A model generated the notes under the pieces. That model was given only the letters and a program-made list of their open reading frames with translations, did not search any database and was not told where the DNA came from. 64,000 bases of DNA, taken from contig NZ_JNYJ01000052.1 of NCBI RefSeq assembly GCF_000716715.1, positions 10,578 to 74,577 of the forward strand, read 5' to 3'. Positions 19,101 to 28,309 of the stretch are shown here, in pieces (position 1 is the first letter of the stretch; every line of letters starts with the position of its first letter). This DNA comes from Dactylosporangium aurantiacum. GTDB taxonomy: Bacteria; Actinomycetota; Actinomycetes; Mycobacteriales; Micromonosporaceae. Made by a program: the position numbers and the translations under genes.

Positions 19101-19886
19101 TCACTGCACGTTGCTCACCAGGACATTGATGATCGGCATGATCTGATCGGGCTGGATCGGCAGCTCGGGCTGGGGCAGTGGATCCGAGGACGGACCGGTC
19201 TGGTTGGTGACGAAGATCGACACAGCCCGGCCGCCGCCCGGCTTCGTGCAGCGCACCTCCCAGCCGGGGTGGGTCAGCCCGAGCGCCGGCCGGACCGCGC
19301 CGTCGGCCCGGCCACACACCGGGTCGGCCTTGGCCATCCCTTCGCACATCTGCTGCAACCGCCCCTCGTACCGCGCGCAGGCGGCCGGATCCGACCTGGG
19401 CAGCTCCGTGCAGTGCTCGAGGCCCTGGCAGATGGACGCGTCGTGCCGGCCGCGGGGCCAGACGGTGACCACCACCGTGCCGTTGCGGCCGCCGGTCTGG
19501 ATGCCGGCCCGGGTCTGGGTGACGTCGCCGCCGTCCGGTGGCACCACGATGTGCGGCGGCGCGCCGATCCACTGCGCCTGCTGCGGCAGCCAGTTGCGCA
19601 TCGAGTCGTCGATGAAGTGGTCCAGGTCGTCCGACACGGGTTCGCGGAGCGACGGCTCGACGCTCGCGGCGGCGCTGGGCGGGGAAACGGAGACGGAGGG
19701 TGCCCGGTCACCGCGCGGCAGCAAGAGCAGCGGCGAGAAGGCGGCGAGGACGAGCACCACCACGGCGCCGGGCACGGCCACCCGCAGCAGCCGCCGCCGG
19801 CCCGTCGTGCGGCGCATGATCGCGTCGACGTCCACCGCGGACGGCGGCGGCGTGCCGATCATGTCGTCGAACAGCTGGTGTGTCAT
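19101..19886 (-). CDS. single-pass membrane protein paired with SigE-type sigma factor
   Basis: 261 residues. A short cytoplasmic N-terminus is followed by one membrane helix (RVAVPGAVVVLVLAAFSPLL, about residues 35-55) and a long extracytoplasmic domain with several Cys (CQGLEHCTELP, CARYEGRLQQMC). The start codon overlaps the sigma gene's 3' end by 4 nt, so the pair is translationally coupled. By position it is the likely cognate regulator of the sigma factor. It has no zinc-finger HxxxCxxC motif, so a classical ZAS anti-sigma mechanism is not shown by sequence. Confidence 0.75.
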   Translation of the reverse strand: MTHQLFDDMIGTPPPSAVDVDAIMRRTTGRRRLLRVAVPGAVVVLVLAAFSPLLLLPRGDRAPSVSVSPPSAAASVEPSLREPVSDDLDHFIDDSMRNWLPQQAQWIGAPPHIVVPPDGGDVTQTRAGIQTGGRNGTVVVTVWPRGRHDASICQGLEHCTELPRSDPAACARYEGRLQQMCEGMAKADPVCGRADGAVRPALGLTHPGWEVRCTKPGGGRAVSIFVTNQTGPSSDPLPQPELPIQPDQIMPIINVLVSNVQ

Positions 19887-20404
19887 CGCTGATCCCCCGA
19901 TGCGGCGAGTTGGCGCAGCGCCTCCAGGGCCCGCGCGGATTGGCTCTTGACCGTGCCGACGGAGATGCCGAGCAGGTCGGCGGTCTCCTCGACGGAGTGG
20001 TTCAGGTAGAACCGCAACACCAGCACGGCGCGCTGGCGCGGCCCGAGCGAGCCGAGCAGCTCGTCGAGCTGGGCCCGGTCGTCGACGCGGGCCTGCGGGC
20101 TGTGCGAAGATCCCAAAGAAGCCCAGGAACCCGAGGGTTCCGGCAGGCGGGCGCTGGCCCGCTCCCGCGACCAGGGCCGGCGGCGCTCGTCGAGCCAGGT
20201 GCGGGTGAGCACCCGCTGCGCGAACGCCTCCGGGTTGCCGGCCCGGCTGACCTTGGCCCAGTGCCAGTACAGCTTGCCGACCATGATCGATACCAGGTCG
20301 TCGGCGGCGTGCCAGTCCCTGCTGAGCAGGAACGCGGTGCGCCGCCACCGGTCCATCCGCACCGTTACGAATTCGCGGAACTCATCGTCCTGCGACATCG
20401 GCAT
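19883..20404 (-). CDS. SigE-family RNA polymerase sigma factor
   Basis: 173 residues. Region 2 is FREFVTVRMDRWRRTAFLLS with the DD(L/V) core at WHAADDLVSIMVGKLYWHWA. Region 4 is LGPRQRAVLVLRFYLNHSVE followed by the HTH ETADLLGISVGTVKSQSARA. This is the short SigE-like (ECF39/41-type neighbour) group abundant in Micromonosporaceae and Streptomyces. It should direct polymerase to a small stress regulon. The downstream overlapping membrane protein probably controls it. A second pair of the same kind is at 28310-30068. Confidence 0.92.
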   Translation of the reverse strand: MPMSQDDEFREFVTVRMDRWRRTAFLLSRDWHAADDLVSIMVGKLYWHWAKVSRAGNPEAFAQRVLTRTWLDERRRPWSRERASARLPEPSGSWASLGSSHSPQARVDDRAQLDELLGSLGPRQRAVLVLRFYLNHSVEETADLLGISVGTVKSQSARALEALRQLAASGDQR

Positions 20405-20483
20405 CCCCCATTCTTCGCGCTACGACGGCACGAACGCGGGAAAGGTTGCATGGCGCCAGGAGAGATCTGATCTCGTAGGCCGG

Positions 20484-21434
20484 TCACAGTACGTCGCGCG
20501 CTGCCGGTCGTCGTCCCGCCCGTGCCAGCAGCTCCGCGGTGGCCTCCCACAGGCGCCGCTCCCGGTCGGGGTCGACGGCGACCGGCCGCACCGCCGTCGG
20601 TCTCGACTTCACCACGAACGCGCCGTCGCGCAGGTGCGCCCACCGCTCGTCGGCGGCGACCGCGGCGAGCAGCGGTCCCGAGCGTCGCGGGGTGGACACT
20701 CCCGGGACGCGGCCCAGCGCGCGGCCGATCGCCTGGACCGCCGGGGGAGCGCCGCGGCCCAGGGCGGTGCCCGGCATCCAGCCCGGCTCGAACACCGACA
20801 CGTTGACGCGGGCGCCGGCGTGGCGTTGCAGCTCGTGTGCGTAGTACAGGAGGGCCAGCTTCGCGGTGGAGTAGGCGATCCCGGCCTCGGTCATGCCGGG
20901 GTGCGTGTCGCCGGCGGCGGGACGGGCGAGCTCGACCGGGTCGGCCCAGCGGGCCTCCGGCACGTGCAGCATCCGGCGCCACACGTTGGCGTGGTAGGTG
21001 TTCGAGCCGACCAGCACCACCCGGGCCGCGGCGGCGAAGGAGTCGAGCAGGTCGCCGATGAGCTGCGCGTGCGCCAGGTAGTTGACGGCAAAGGTCAGCT
21101 CGTAGCCGTCGGCCGAGGCCAGCCGGGTGTCGGCCGACACGACGCCGGCGTTGGCGACCAGCGCGCGCAGCGGGTGTACGGCGCCGCCGGCGAGCAGGCG
21201 GCGCACGGTGGCCGCGGCGGCGCGGACGTCGGCCAGGCGCGACAGGTCGCAGCCGATCTCGTGGACGCGGGCGCCGCGGGCGCGGGCCTCGGCGGCGACC
21301 GCGGTCAGGTCGGGTCCGGGGCGCCCGACCAGCAGCAGGTCGGCGCCGCGCTCGGCGAGGGCGAGTGTCGTGTGGCGGCCGAGGTTGCGGGTCGGGCCGG
21401 TGATCAGGACGGTACCCGGTTCGGTGGAAGTCAT
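20484..21434 (-). CDS. short-chain dehydrogenase/reductase
   Basis: 316 residues from the ATG at 21434. Rossmann motif TGPTRNLGRHT, NAG motif VANAGVVS, and the catalytic pair in YSTAK. The length and the insertion between NAG and YxxxK resemble the retinol-dehydrogenase/WWOX-like oxidoreductase branch. It probably uses NADP(H) on a lipophilic carbonyl. It is head-to-head with a truncated MmyB-domain gene, and the two start codons overlap, suggesting that the regulator once controlled it. Confidence 0.9.
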   Translation of the reverse strand: MTSTEPGTVLITGPTRNLGRHTTLALAERGADLLLVGRPGPDLTAVAAEARARGARVHEIGCDLSRLADVRAAAATVRRLLAGGAVHPLRALVANAGVVSADTRLASADGYELTFAVNYLAHAQLIGDLLDSFAAAARVVLVGSNTYHANVWRRMLHVPEARWADPVELARPAAGDTHPGMTEAGIAYSTAKLALLYYAHELQRHAGARVNVSVFEPGWMPGTALGRGAPPAVQAIGRALGRVPGVSTPRRSGPLLAAVAADERWAHLRDGAFVVKSRPTAVRPVAVDPDRERRLWEATAELLARAGRRPAARDVL

Positions 21435-21987
21435 GGCTGTACCGTGCGCGCCCGGGGCGGCGTCAGGCAGTCGTGCGGTTTTCGTAGCGAGCTGGACGCT
21501 GGTGCTGGCCAACGCCCCCTACGAGGCGCTGATGGGCGACACGTCGGCCTGGCACGGCCTGGCACGCAACGCCGTCTGGCGCAACGTCGCCCGCCTGCCG
21601 ACCCGGGTCGTGCACACCCCGGTCGAGCAGGCCGACCACGAGGCGCGGCTCGTCGCCGACCTGCGCCTGACCGCCTCGCGCTACCCCGGCGACCACGCGC
21701 TGCGCCGGCTCATCGCCGAACTGGCCGCCAACAGTCCCCGCTTCACCGAACTGTGGGACGCCCAGGCGCCGCCGCCGGCCGACCCGTCGAAACACAAGGT
21801 CGTCGACCACCCGGCGGTCGGACGCATCACCCTGGACTGCGACACGCTCGTCGTCGCCCTCGACGACCTTCGCATCACCGTCTACACCGCCGAGCCGGGC
21901 ACCGAGGACGCCGACCGCCTCGCCCTCGCCGTCGTCCTGGGCACCCAGACGCTCGTCGGCCAGGATCACCGCCACCAGGCGGGGTGA
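21433..21987 (+). pseudogene. MmyB-type ligand-binding domain without its HTH
   Basis: 184 residues are open. From LVLANAPYEALMGD onward the protein matches the C-terminal PAS-like domain of XRE/MmyB regulators: RNAVWRNVARLPTRVVHTPV, then LIAELAANSPRFTELWDAQ and VVDHPAVGRITLDCDTLVVA. The N-terminal HTH of about 90 residues is missing, and the first 25 residues look random. The 5' end runs into the SDR gene on the other strand. I read it as a 5'-truncated regulator gene; an unusual stand-alone sensor domain is the alternative. Confidence 0.65.
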
Positions 21988-21997
21988 AGCGGCACAC

Positions 21998-23743
21998 TCA
22001 CCGCTCGGCGTCGATGTGGAACACCAGGAGTGCGACGTCGTCGATCGGTTCGGCGCCGCCGAGGGCGGCGTCGATGAGGGCGTCGGGGGCGCCGGGGTGC
22101 CGCGGGTCCATCCGGCTGACGGCGTCGGCGAGCCGCTGGACGCCGAAGTCGAGTCCTTCGCCGGCGACCTCGACGAGCCCGTCGGTGTACAGCACGAGCG
22201 TCGAGCCCGGCGCGGTGACCTCGAGCTCGGCGTGGTTGTGCAGGCCGATGCCGATGATCGGTCCGGGCTTGTCGGCGAGGCGCTGCACCGACCCGTCCGC
22301 ATGGCGCAGCAGGGGTGGCGGGTGGCCGGCCGAGGCGTAGCGGATGACCGCGGTCCGGGTGTCGACGACGGCGCAGAACACGGACACCAGCACCGTGTCC
22401 GGGTCGCCGGCGTAGTGCCGGCTGAGCAGTCGCAGCAGGTCGGCGGGGCCGGCCGCCCGTTCGGCCAGCACCTCCACCGCGGTGCGCACGCGCCCCATGT
22501 GCAGGGCCGCGTTGACGTCGTGGCCCGCGACGTCGCCGATGACCAGCAGCGTCTCGTGCGGGCTCAGGGCGCGGGCGTCGTACCAGTCGCCACCCATCGC
22601 GATGGGGCGCGACGCCGGCAGGTACCGTGCCTGCGCGCCGGGGGCGAGGGTGCGGGGCAGCAGCGACTGTTGGACCTTCAACGCCAGGTCGTGATCGGCG
22701 TCGGTCCGTTGCCGCCGTACAGCGTCCGCACGGTCCAGGTGGTGGCCGAGCCAGCTGCTGCCGAGCAGGACCGCCAGCAGCAGGCCGGCGGCCTCGATGA
22801 GTTGCCGGCGGGTGCTCGAGGTCGTCGCCCGGAACGTCACGTCGGCCGGCCGTTGCAGGATCACCACCTCGTTGAACGGCTCGAACCGGGCGAACGCGAC
22901 GACCTGCCGGCGGTGGCCGTCGATGCCGGTCGGCGCGACGTAGGCGTACTGGCCGAACCGTTCGCCGTGCGCGGTGACGGCCTTGTCGACGGCTGGCGGC
23001 ACCACCGTGGTCGTGGTGATGCCGGGCCCCGCGACCAGGCGGCCGTCGCGGTCGAGCAGATACAGCTTCGTCTGGGAGCCGTACAGGTCGTCGCCCAGGC
23101 CGGCGTTGCGGGCGGCGGTCACCGCGCGGACGAAGTCGAGGGACCAGCCCGCGGCAAGGACGCCGTTCACCACGCCGTACGCGTCGACGGTGGGCACCGC
23201 GAAGATCATCACCTCGCCGGCGAACGACGCCGACCGCGTCGCGCCGGTGACCGTCCACCCCACGCCGTCGCCGGCGGGCCGCTGCCATTGGCTCTCCGCG
23301 GCCTGGCCGGTCGGGCCGTTCGTCGCCACCCGCACGGTCCCGGTCGCGTCCGCCCAGGCGAAGCCGCCGGTCAGGCCGGTGGTGTCGGCGTCGATGCCGC
23401 CGAGCCTGGCGCGGATCGCCTCGACGGAACCGGACCGGAACGCGGTGTCGGTCGCGAGTGCCTGCAAGGTGCGCACGATCCCGAGCCGGTAGCCGAACAC
23501 CTCGATCGCCGCCACGCGCGCCCGGTCCGCCGTGTCGTCGAGCGCCGCGGCGCGGCCGTCTTCGGCCTGCCGGTAGATGGCCAGGCCGAACACCGTCGCC
23601 ACCACCAGTGACAGCGCGACCGCCGAGAGCAGCAGGCGGTGTCCGGGGCGCATGGCCTCGCGCGGCGGGTCACCCCCGGCCGCGCGGCGGCCGTCCGGGC
23701 GGCGCGGTCGACGAGCGGGCCGCCCCCGGTGACGCTCGAGCAC
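21998..23743 (-). CDS. membrane-bound SpoIIE-type PP2C phosphatase with Cache-like sensor
   Basis: 581 residues from the GTG at 23743, chosen for AGGGGGG just upstream; an ATG at 23656 is the alternative. Two membrane helices (LLLSAVALSLVVATVFGLAI and AGLLLAVLLGSSWLG) flank an extracytoplasmic Cache-like domain of about 240 residues. The cytoplasmic C-terminus is a PP2C phosphatase with AMGGDWYDA, IGDVAGHDV, YASAGHPPPLL and LYTDGLVE, which place the Mn-binding Asp residues. It should dephosphorylate an anti-sigma antagonist (STAS protein) upon an external signal. No STAS or RsbW gene is adjacent; the nearest set is at 41.3-42.7 kb. Confidence 0.92.
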   Translation of the reverse strand: MLERHRGRPARRPRRPDGRRAAGGDPPREAMRPGHRLLLSAVALSLVVATVFGLAIYRQAEDGRAAALDDTADRARVAAIEVFGYRLGIVRTLQALATDTAFRSGSVEAIRARLGGIDADTTGLTGGFAWADATGTVRVATNGPTGQAAESQWQRPAGDGVGWTVTGATRSASFAGEVMIFAVPTVDAYGVVNGVLAAGWSLDFVRAVTAARNAGLGDDLYGSQTKLYLLDRDGRLVAGPGITTTTVVPPAVDKAVTAHGERFGQYAYVAPTGIDGHRRQVVAFARFEPFNEVVILQRPADVTFRATTSSTRRQLIEAAGLLLAVLLGSSWLGHHLDRADAVRRQRTDADHDLALKVQQSLLPRTLAPGAQARYLPASRPIAMGGDWYDARALSPHETLLVIGDVAGHDVNAALHMGRVRTAVEVLAERAAGPADLLRLLSRHYAGDPDTVLVSVFCAVVDTRTAVIRYASAGHPPPLLRHADGSVQRLADKPGPIIGIGLHNHAELEVTAPGSTLVLYTDGLVEVAGEGLDFGVQRLADAVSRMDPRHPGAPDALIDAALGGAEPIDDVALLVFHIDAER

Positions 23744-23914
23744 CGTCCCCCCTGTCTCATCAGGCAAATCGACGCATGCATCGACGCATCTATTCGAACG
23801 TAGCACGGCCGCCGTACCGCTGCATGTCGGACATTCATCCGTCGAGGTTGGGCATCATCGACAGTCGCGGCGGCCCGCCGCATCCACGGTGCGGACCACC
23901 GCGGAATACTTCGT

Positions 23915-24703
23915 ATGAGACGTCGCGAGCAACGATCACCTTCCGGGTATGACAGCGGGAGGTGGCTGCTCCTGGGCACCGCGCTGCTGCAGGCGTCCGC
24001 ACCGGCGCTCGTCGGCTTCGGCGGCGACGGCGCCGACCCGCCGATCGTGCCACCAGCGTCGTTCTTCGCGGTCTGGGGCGTGGTGGTCCTCGGCTGCGTG
24101 CTCGCCGCCCTGTGGGGCCTGCCCCGGCGGCGCGCCGGCACCGCCCCGTACCGCAGCATCCAGCTGCCGCTCTCGGCGGTGCAGCTCGGGTTCGTCGCCT
24201 GGCTGGTCGCCGCCCGATCCCCGACGGCCTGGCTCACCCTGCCGATCTTCGCCGCCATGCTGGCCGGCCTGGTGCTGAGCCTGCGCCGGGTCCTGGCGAA
24301 CCGCAGCGCCAGCGAGGCCGACCGCATCAGCCGGGCGCTGCTGGGCGGCGTGCTCGGCGTCTACGCCGGCTGGTCCACCGCGGCGGTGTGGATCAACGCC
24401 GCGACGCTGCTGCCGGACAGCGCGCTGAACGGCGACGCGGGCCTCATCCTGCAGTGCGCCTTCGCCCTCGCCGCGGCCGCCGCGGCCACCACCGGCACCT
24501 ACGTGCTGCGCGGGCAGGCCGCCTACACCCTCACCGCCGGGTGGGCACTCACCGGTGTCACCGTCAGCGCCCTCACGGCCGGCGCCACCCCGCTCGCCGT
24601 GACCGCGGTCGCGGGGCTGCTGGTCGTCGGCGGGGTCGCGCTGCTCCGCCGGCGTCGGGCGGGACCGGACCGAAAACCAGTCCGCGGCCCATGCCGAGGG
24701 TGA
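23915..24703 (+). CDS. polytopic membrane protein, TspO/MBR-like
   Basis: 262 residues with six to seven predicted hydrophobic helices. The segments PPASFFAVWGVVVLGCVLAA and VYAGWSTAAVWINAATLLPD resemble distant tryptophan-rich TspO-like proteins of actinomycetes. True TspO is about 160 residues with five helices, so this is an enlarged or only related form. Function is unknown. The last 20 residues are basic and cytoplasmic. It precedes the MMPL transporter by 130 bp; a shared transcript is possible but not evident. Confidence 0.65.
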   Translation: MRRREQRSPSGYDSGRWLLLGTALLQASAPALVGFGGDGADPPIVPPASFFAVWGVVVLGCVLAALWGLPRRRAGTAPYRSIQLPLSAVQLGFVAWLVAARSPTAWLTLPIFAAMLAGLVLSLRRVLANRSASEADRISRALLGGVLGVYAGWSTAAVWINAATLLPDSALNGDAGLILQCAFALAAAAAATTGTYVLRGQAAYTLTAGWALTGVTVSALTAGATPLAVTAVAGLLVVGGVALLRRRRAGPDRKPVRGPCRG

Positions 24704-24805
24704 TGACGCATCGGGCCGACCCGCGGGTATCTCGGTGCGTCCAAATCGGGGTGCCGCCGCGAATACGTAGACGAGACATCGTCGTGAGCCGTCGTGTCGC
24801 TCAAC

Positions 24806-24818
24806 GTGGACCGTCCAC
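24806..24818. promoter_or_regulatory. GTGGACCGTCCAC palindrome upstream of the MMPL gene
   Basis: Perfect 13-bp odd palindrome 15 nt before the MMPL start codon. Suits a repressor operator overlapping the transcription start or leader; no adjacent regulator is present. Confidence 0.4.
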
Positions 24819-24833
24819 CTATGGGGGTAAGTG

Positions 24834-26963
24834 ATGGCGCGAAGCGCCGCCGCGTGGATCACCGGCCGGGCCGGTGTGGTCGTCGTGCTGCTGGTCACGG
24901 CTGTGCTGGCCGTGCTCACCTTCGCCTTCTCACCCGACCAGCCGGCCGCCGAGGCGACCGATGGCCTGCCGGCCGGCGCGCAGTCCACCCGGGTCACCGC
25001 GATCGCCGACAGGTTCGCCAGCGGCCGGGCGCAGACGGCGATCGTCGTGTTCGAACGGCAGGACGCACCGCTCACCGACGCCGACCGGGCAGCCATCGCG
25101 GCGGCCGAACCTCGTCTGGCCGCGGTCCCTGGCGTCACCCAGGGCCCACCGCCGGCGGTATCCGACGACCGGCAGGCCGCGTTGCTCGTCGTGCCGCTGC
25201 GCGACGGCCTCGACGACCAGGCCGTCTACGCCGCCGTCGACGCACTCCGCGGCGTGCTGCGCGACGCCGGGCTCCCGAACGGGCTGACCGGACAGGTCAC
25301 CGGTGGCGCGGCGTTCGGCCGCGACATCGACGCCGCCTTCGACGGCGCCGACGTGACGCTGCTGCTGGCCACCGTCATCGTCGTCGCGGTGCTGCTGCTG
25401 GTGACGTACCGCAGCCCGATCCTGTGGATCGTCCCGCTCGTCGTCATCGGCCTGGCCGATCAGGTCGTCGCGCAGCTCCTGCCGTGGGTGGCCCGGCTGG
25501 TCGGTGAGCGTACCGACGCGGCGGTGTCCGGCATCGTCTCGGTGCTCGTCTTCGGTGCCGGGACCGACTATGCCCTGCTGTTCATCGCCCGCTACCGCGA
25601 GCAGTTGCGGCACGACGCGTCACGGCGCGAGGCGATGACCGCGGCGCTGCGCGGTGCCGGACCCGCGATCGTGGCCAGTGCCGGCACGGTCGTGCTCGCG
25701 CTGCTCACCCTGCTCGCGGCCACCCTGACCGGCAACCGGACCCTCGGCGTGTCCGCCGCCCTCGGCGTCCTCGTCGCGCTCGGGTTCAGTCTGGTCGTCC
25801 TGCCCGCCGCGCTCGTCGGGCTGCCCCGCGCCGTGTTCTGGCCCCGGGTCCCGCGACCCGGCACCCCGGACCCGACCGACACCGGACTGTGGTCACGCAT
25901 CGCCGCGGCCGTCGGCCGGCGACCCGGCGTCGTCCTTGCCGTGGCCGTCGTGCTGCTCGCCGGGCTCGCCACCGGTCTGGCCAGGCTGGACATCGGGCTG
26001 GCACAGACCGAGCAGTTCCGCACGCAAGCGCAGAGCGTCACCGCGCAGCAGGCCCTCGCCCGGCATTTCCCGGCGGGTGCGTCGCAACCCGCGGTCGTCG
26101 TCGCCAAGGCCACGGCCGAGCAGCAGACCATGGCGGTCGCCCGCAACGCGCCCGGGGTCGCCGGCACCGGCGCGCCGGAGCGCTCCGACGACGGGACGCT
26201 GGTGCAGTTCACGGTCGAACTGACCAGCACCTCAGGGTCACCGGAGGCGGACTGGACCGTGCAGCGGCTCCGCACGGCGCTGGCCGGGGTGCCCGACGCG
26301 GCGGCGTTGGTCGGCGGGCAGCCCGCCACCGACCTGGACCGGCGCGAGGCGAACCTGCGCGACGACCGGGTGGTCGTGCCGCTCATCCTCGCCGTCGTCC
26401 TGCTGGTGCTGATCGCGCTGCTCCGCTCGCTGCTGGCACCGGTGCTGCTGCTGGGCACGGTGGTGGCCAGTTTCGCGGCCAGCCTCGGCGCCGCCACGGT
26501 CGTGCTGCGCACCGTGTTCGACCAGTCCGGTCTCGACGCGGGCGTGCCGCTGCTCAGCTTCCTGTTCCTCGTCGCCCTCGGCGTCGACTACAACATCTTC
26601 CTGGTCACCCGGGCCCGCGAGGAGACCGCCGCCCGCGGCGACACCCGAGCCGGCACCCTGCGGGCGCTGGCCGCGACCGGCGGCGTCATCACCTCGGCCG
26701 GCATCCTGCTCGCCGCCGTCTTCACCGTCCTCGGCGTCCTGCCCGTCATCGTGCTCACCCAGATCGGCGTGATCGTCGGCATCGGCGTGCTGCTGGACAC
26801 GCTGCTCGTCCGCACCGTCGTCGTCCCCGCGATCGCGCTGCTGCTCAAGGAACGGTTCTGGTGGCCCGCCCAACCCGCGGCCGTCGCCCACCCGGCCGAA
26901 CCGCAGGACACCGCACAACCGATGACGCACCAGGCAGCCCTACGCCACGTGCATCGCGGCTGA
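24834..26963 (+). CDS. MMPL-family RND transporter
   Basis: 709 residues from the ATG at 24834 (GGGGG six nt upstream; a GTG at 24831 is too close). Two repeats of one plus five membrane helices with large external loops. The proton-relay segments are FGAGTDYALLFIARYREQLR and ALGVDYNIFLVTRAREE, with the Asp-Tyr pairs typical of mycobacterial MmpL proteins. It should export lipids or amphiphilic compounds using the proton gradient. No lipid-biosynthesis genes lie nearby. Three 22-bp repeats follow its stop codon. Confidence 0.93.
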   Translation: MARSAAAWITGRAGVVVVLLVTAVLAVLTFAFSPDQPAAEATDGLPAGAQSTRVTAIADRFASGRAQTAIVVFERQDAPLTDADRAAIAAAEPRLAAVPGVTQGPPPAVSDDRQAALLVVPLRDGLDDQAVYAAVDALRGVLRDAGLPNGLTGQVTGGAAFGRDIDAAFDGADVTLLLATVIVVAVLLLVTYRSPILWIVPLVVIGLADQVVAQLLPWVARLVGERTDAAVSGIVSVLVFGAGTDYALLFIARYREQLRHDASRREAMTAALRGAGPAIVASAGTVVLALLTLLAATLTGNRTLGVSAALGVLVALGFSLVVLPAALVGLPRAVFWPRVPRPGTPDPTDTGLWSRIAAAVGRRPGVVLAVAVVLLAGLATGLARLDIGLAQTEQFRTQAQSVTAQQALARHFPAGASQPAVVVAKATAEQQTMAVARNAPGVAGTGAPERSDDGTLVQFTVELTSTSGSPEADWTVQRLRTALAGVPDAAALVGGQPATDLDRREANLRDDRVVVPLILAVVLLVLIALLRSLLAPVLLLGTVVASFAASLGAATVVLRTVFDQSGLDAGVPLLSFLFLVALGVDYNIFLVTRAREETAARGDTRAGTLRALAATGGVITSAGILLAAVFTVLGVLPVIVLTQIGVIVGIGVLLDTLLVRTVVVPAIALLLKERFWWPAQPAAVAHPAEPQDTAQPMTHQAALRHVHRG

Positions 26964-26966
26964 CCA

Positions 26967-27032
26967 GGTTCCTCGCGGTGTGCCGGGCGGTTCCTCGCGG
27001 TGTGCCGGGCCGTTCCTCGCGGTGTGCCGGGC
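26967..27032. repeat. three tandem 22-bp repeats
   Basis: Units 26967-26988, 26989-27010 and 27011-27032, each beginning SGTTCCTCGCGG and ending TGTGCCGGGC. Only the first base of the third differs. They begin 4 nt after the MMPL stop and lie about 65 bp before the AI-2E gene. Two helical turns per unit would place a binding protein on one face of the DNA. Confidence 0.85.
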
Positions 27033-27098
27033 CGGGGGAGCTGTTCGGACACCACGTTGCGCGGGTTTGACCGCCCCGCAATCGGTCATCCGGCAGGC

Positions 27099-28250
27099 AT
27101 GGTGACAAGCCGCCGCGAGGCGTATCCGGTCGCACGGACCACGATGACGGTGATCGGCCTGGTACTGCTCACCGGTCTGGGTCTGCTGCTCGTCTACGTG
27201 ACCCGGCGGGTGCTGGTCTGGATGGTGATCGCGGCGTTCTTCGCCACGGCGCTCTACCCGGCCGTGAACTGGGTCGAGCGTCGCGCCGCGTGGCACCGGC
27301 GTTGGCTGGCGACCCTACTGGTGTTCCTGGCCTTCCTCGCCGTGCTGGCCGGCATCATCGCCGTGTTCGTGGTGCCGCTCGCGCACGAGGCCGTCCGCCT
27401 CGCCGATGAGCTGCCACGGGTGGCCGACGACGTGCAACGCGGCCGCGGCCCGGTCGGCTCGCTCGTCGAGCGCTACCACATCCGGCGGTACATCGCCGAG
27501 CACCGCGACCAACTCCAGGGCTACGCCCGCGGCCTGGGCGCGCCGACCCTCGCGTTCCTGCGCGGCGCCGCCACCACGGTCGCCGGCGTCGTCACCATCA
27601 TCGTGCTGGCCTACCTGATGGTGCTGGAAGCACCGAAACTCGTCGACAACGTCCTGGCCCTGTTCCCCGACCGGCGCGCCGCACGCATCCGCCGGGTCGG
27701 CGCCGACTGCGCCCGCAGCGTCACCGGCTACATCACCGGCAACCTGCTCATCAGCGTCATCTGCGGCCTGGCCACCTACGCCGTGCTGTTCCTCACCGGC
27801 ATTCCCTACGCCGGCCTCATCGCCGCGTTCGTGGCGATCGCCGACCTGATCCCACTCGTCGGCGCCACCCTCGGCGCCGTGGTCGCCGTCGGCGCGGCGT
27901 TCCTGCACTCCATCACCGCCGGCATCGTCGTGCTGGTGTTCTTCATCGTGTACCAGCAGCTGGAGAACCACCTCCTCCAGCCGATCATCCTGTCCCGTAC
28001 GGTCGCCCTCAACCCGCTGACGGTCCTCGTGGCCATCCTCATCGCCGTCGAGCTCGCCGGCATCCTCGGCGCGTTGCTCGCCATCCCGGTGGCCGGCATG
28101 ATCCAGACCGTCGCCCGCGACGTGTGGAACGAGCGGCAAGGCCGCTGCCAACCGCGACCGACCGTCGGTACCGACGAAACACCCGTCGACGAGGCCGAAC
28201 CCCCCGAGGCCGAGTCCGGCGGCGACCAGCCTCCACCATGCCCTTCATGA
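27099..28250 (+). CDS. AI-2E family transporter
   Basis: 383 residues from the ATG at 27099. Seven to eight membrane helices: two N-terminal, a long soluble segment with VADDVQRGRGPVGSLVERYH, then the family core TVAGVVTIIVLAYLMVLEAP, AFVAIADLIPLVGATLGAVV and VFFIVYQQLENHLLQPIILS. The family (YdiK/PerM/TqsA) includes exporters of autoinducer-2 and ion or proton antiporters; the substrate is open. The C-terminal 45 residues are a charged cytoplasmic tail. It follows MMPL after a repeat-containing gap. Confidence 0.92.
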   Translation: MVTSRREAYPVARTTMTVIGLVLLTGLGLLLVYVTRRVLVWMVIAAFFATALYPAVNWVERRAAWHRRWLATLLVFLAFLAVLAGIIAVFVVPLAHEAVRLADELPRVADDVQRGRGPVGSLVERYHIRRYIAEHRDQLQGYARGLGAPTLAFLRGAATTVAGVVTIIVLAYLMVLEAPKLVDNVLALFPDRRAARIRRVGADCARSVTGYITGNLLISVICGLATYAVLFLTGIPYAGLIAAFVAIADLIPLVGATLGAVVAVGAAFLHSITAGIVVLVFFIVYQQLENHLLQPIILSRTVALNPLTVLVAILIAVELAGILGALLAIPVAGMIQTVARDVWNERQGRCQPRPTVGTDETPVDEAEPPEAESGGDQPPPCPS

Positions 28251-28309
28251 CGTTGCCCATGACCCCACGGGCGATGGCACTCAACCTTCCGGGGCCCTGT
28301 ACCCGTCGG

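Noticed and set aside
26967..27032. CRISPR-like or attachment-site repeats between transporters
   Set aside because: Directly tandem with no spacers, no cas, integrase or tRNA nearby.
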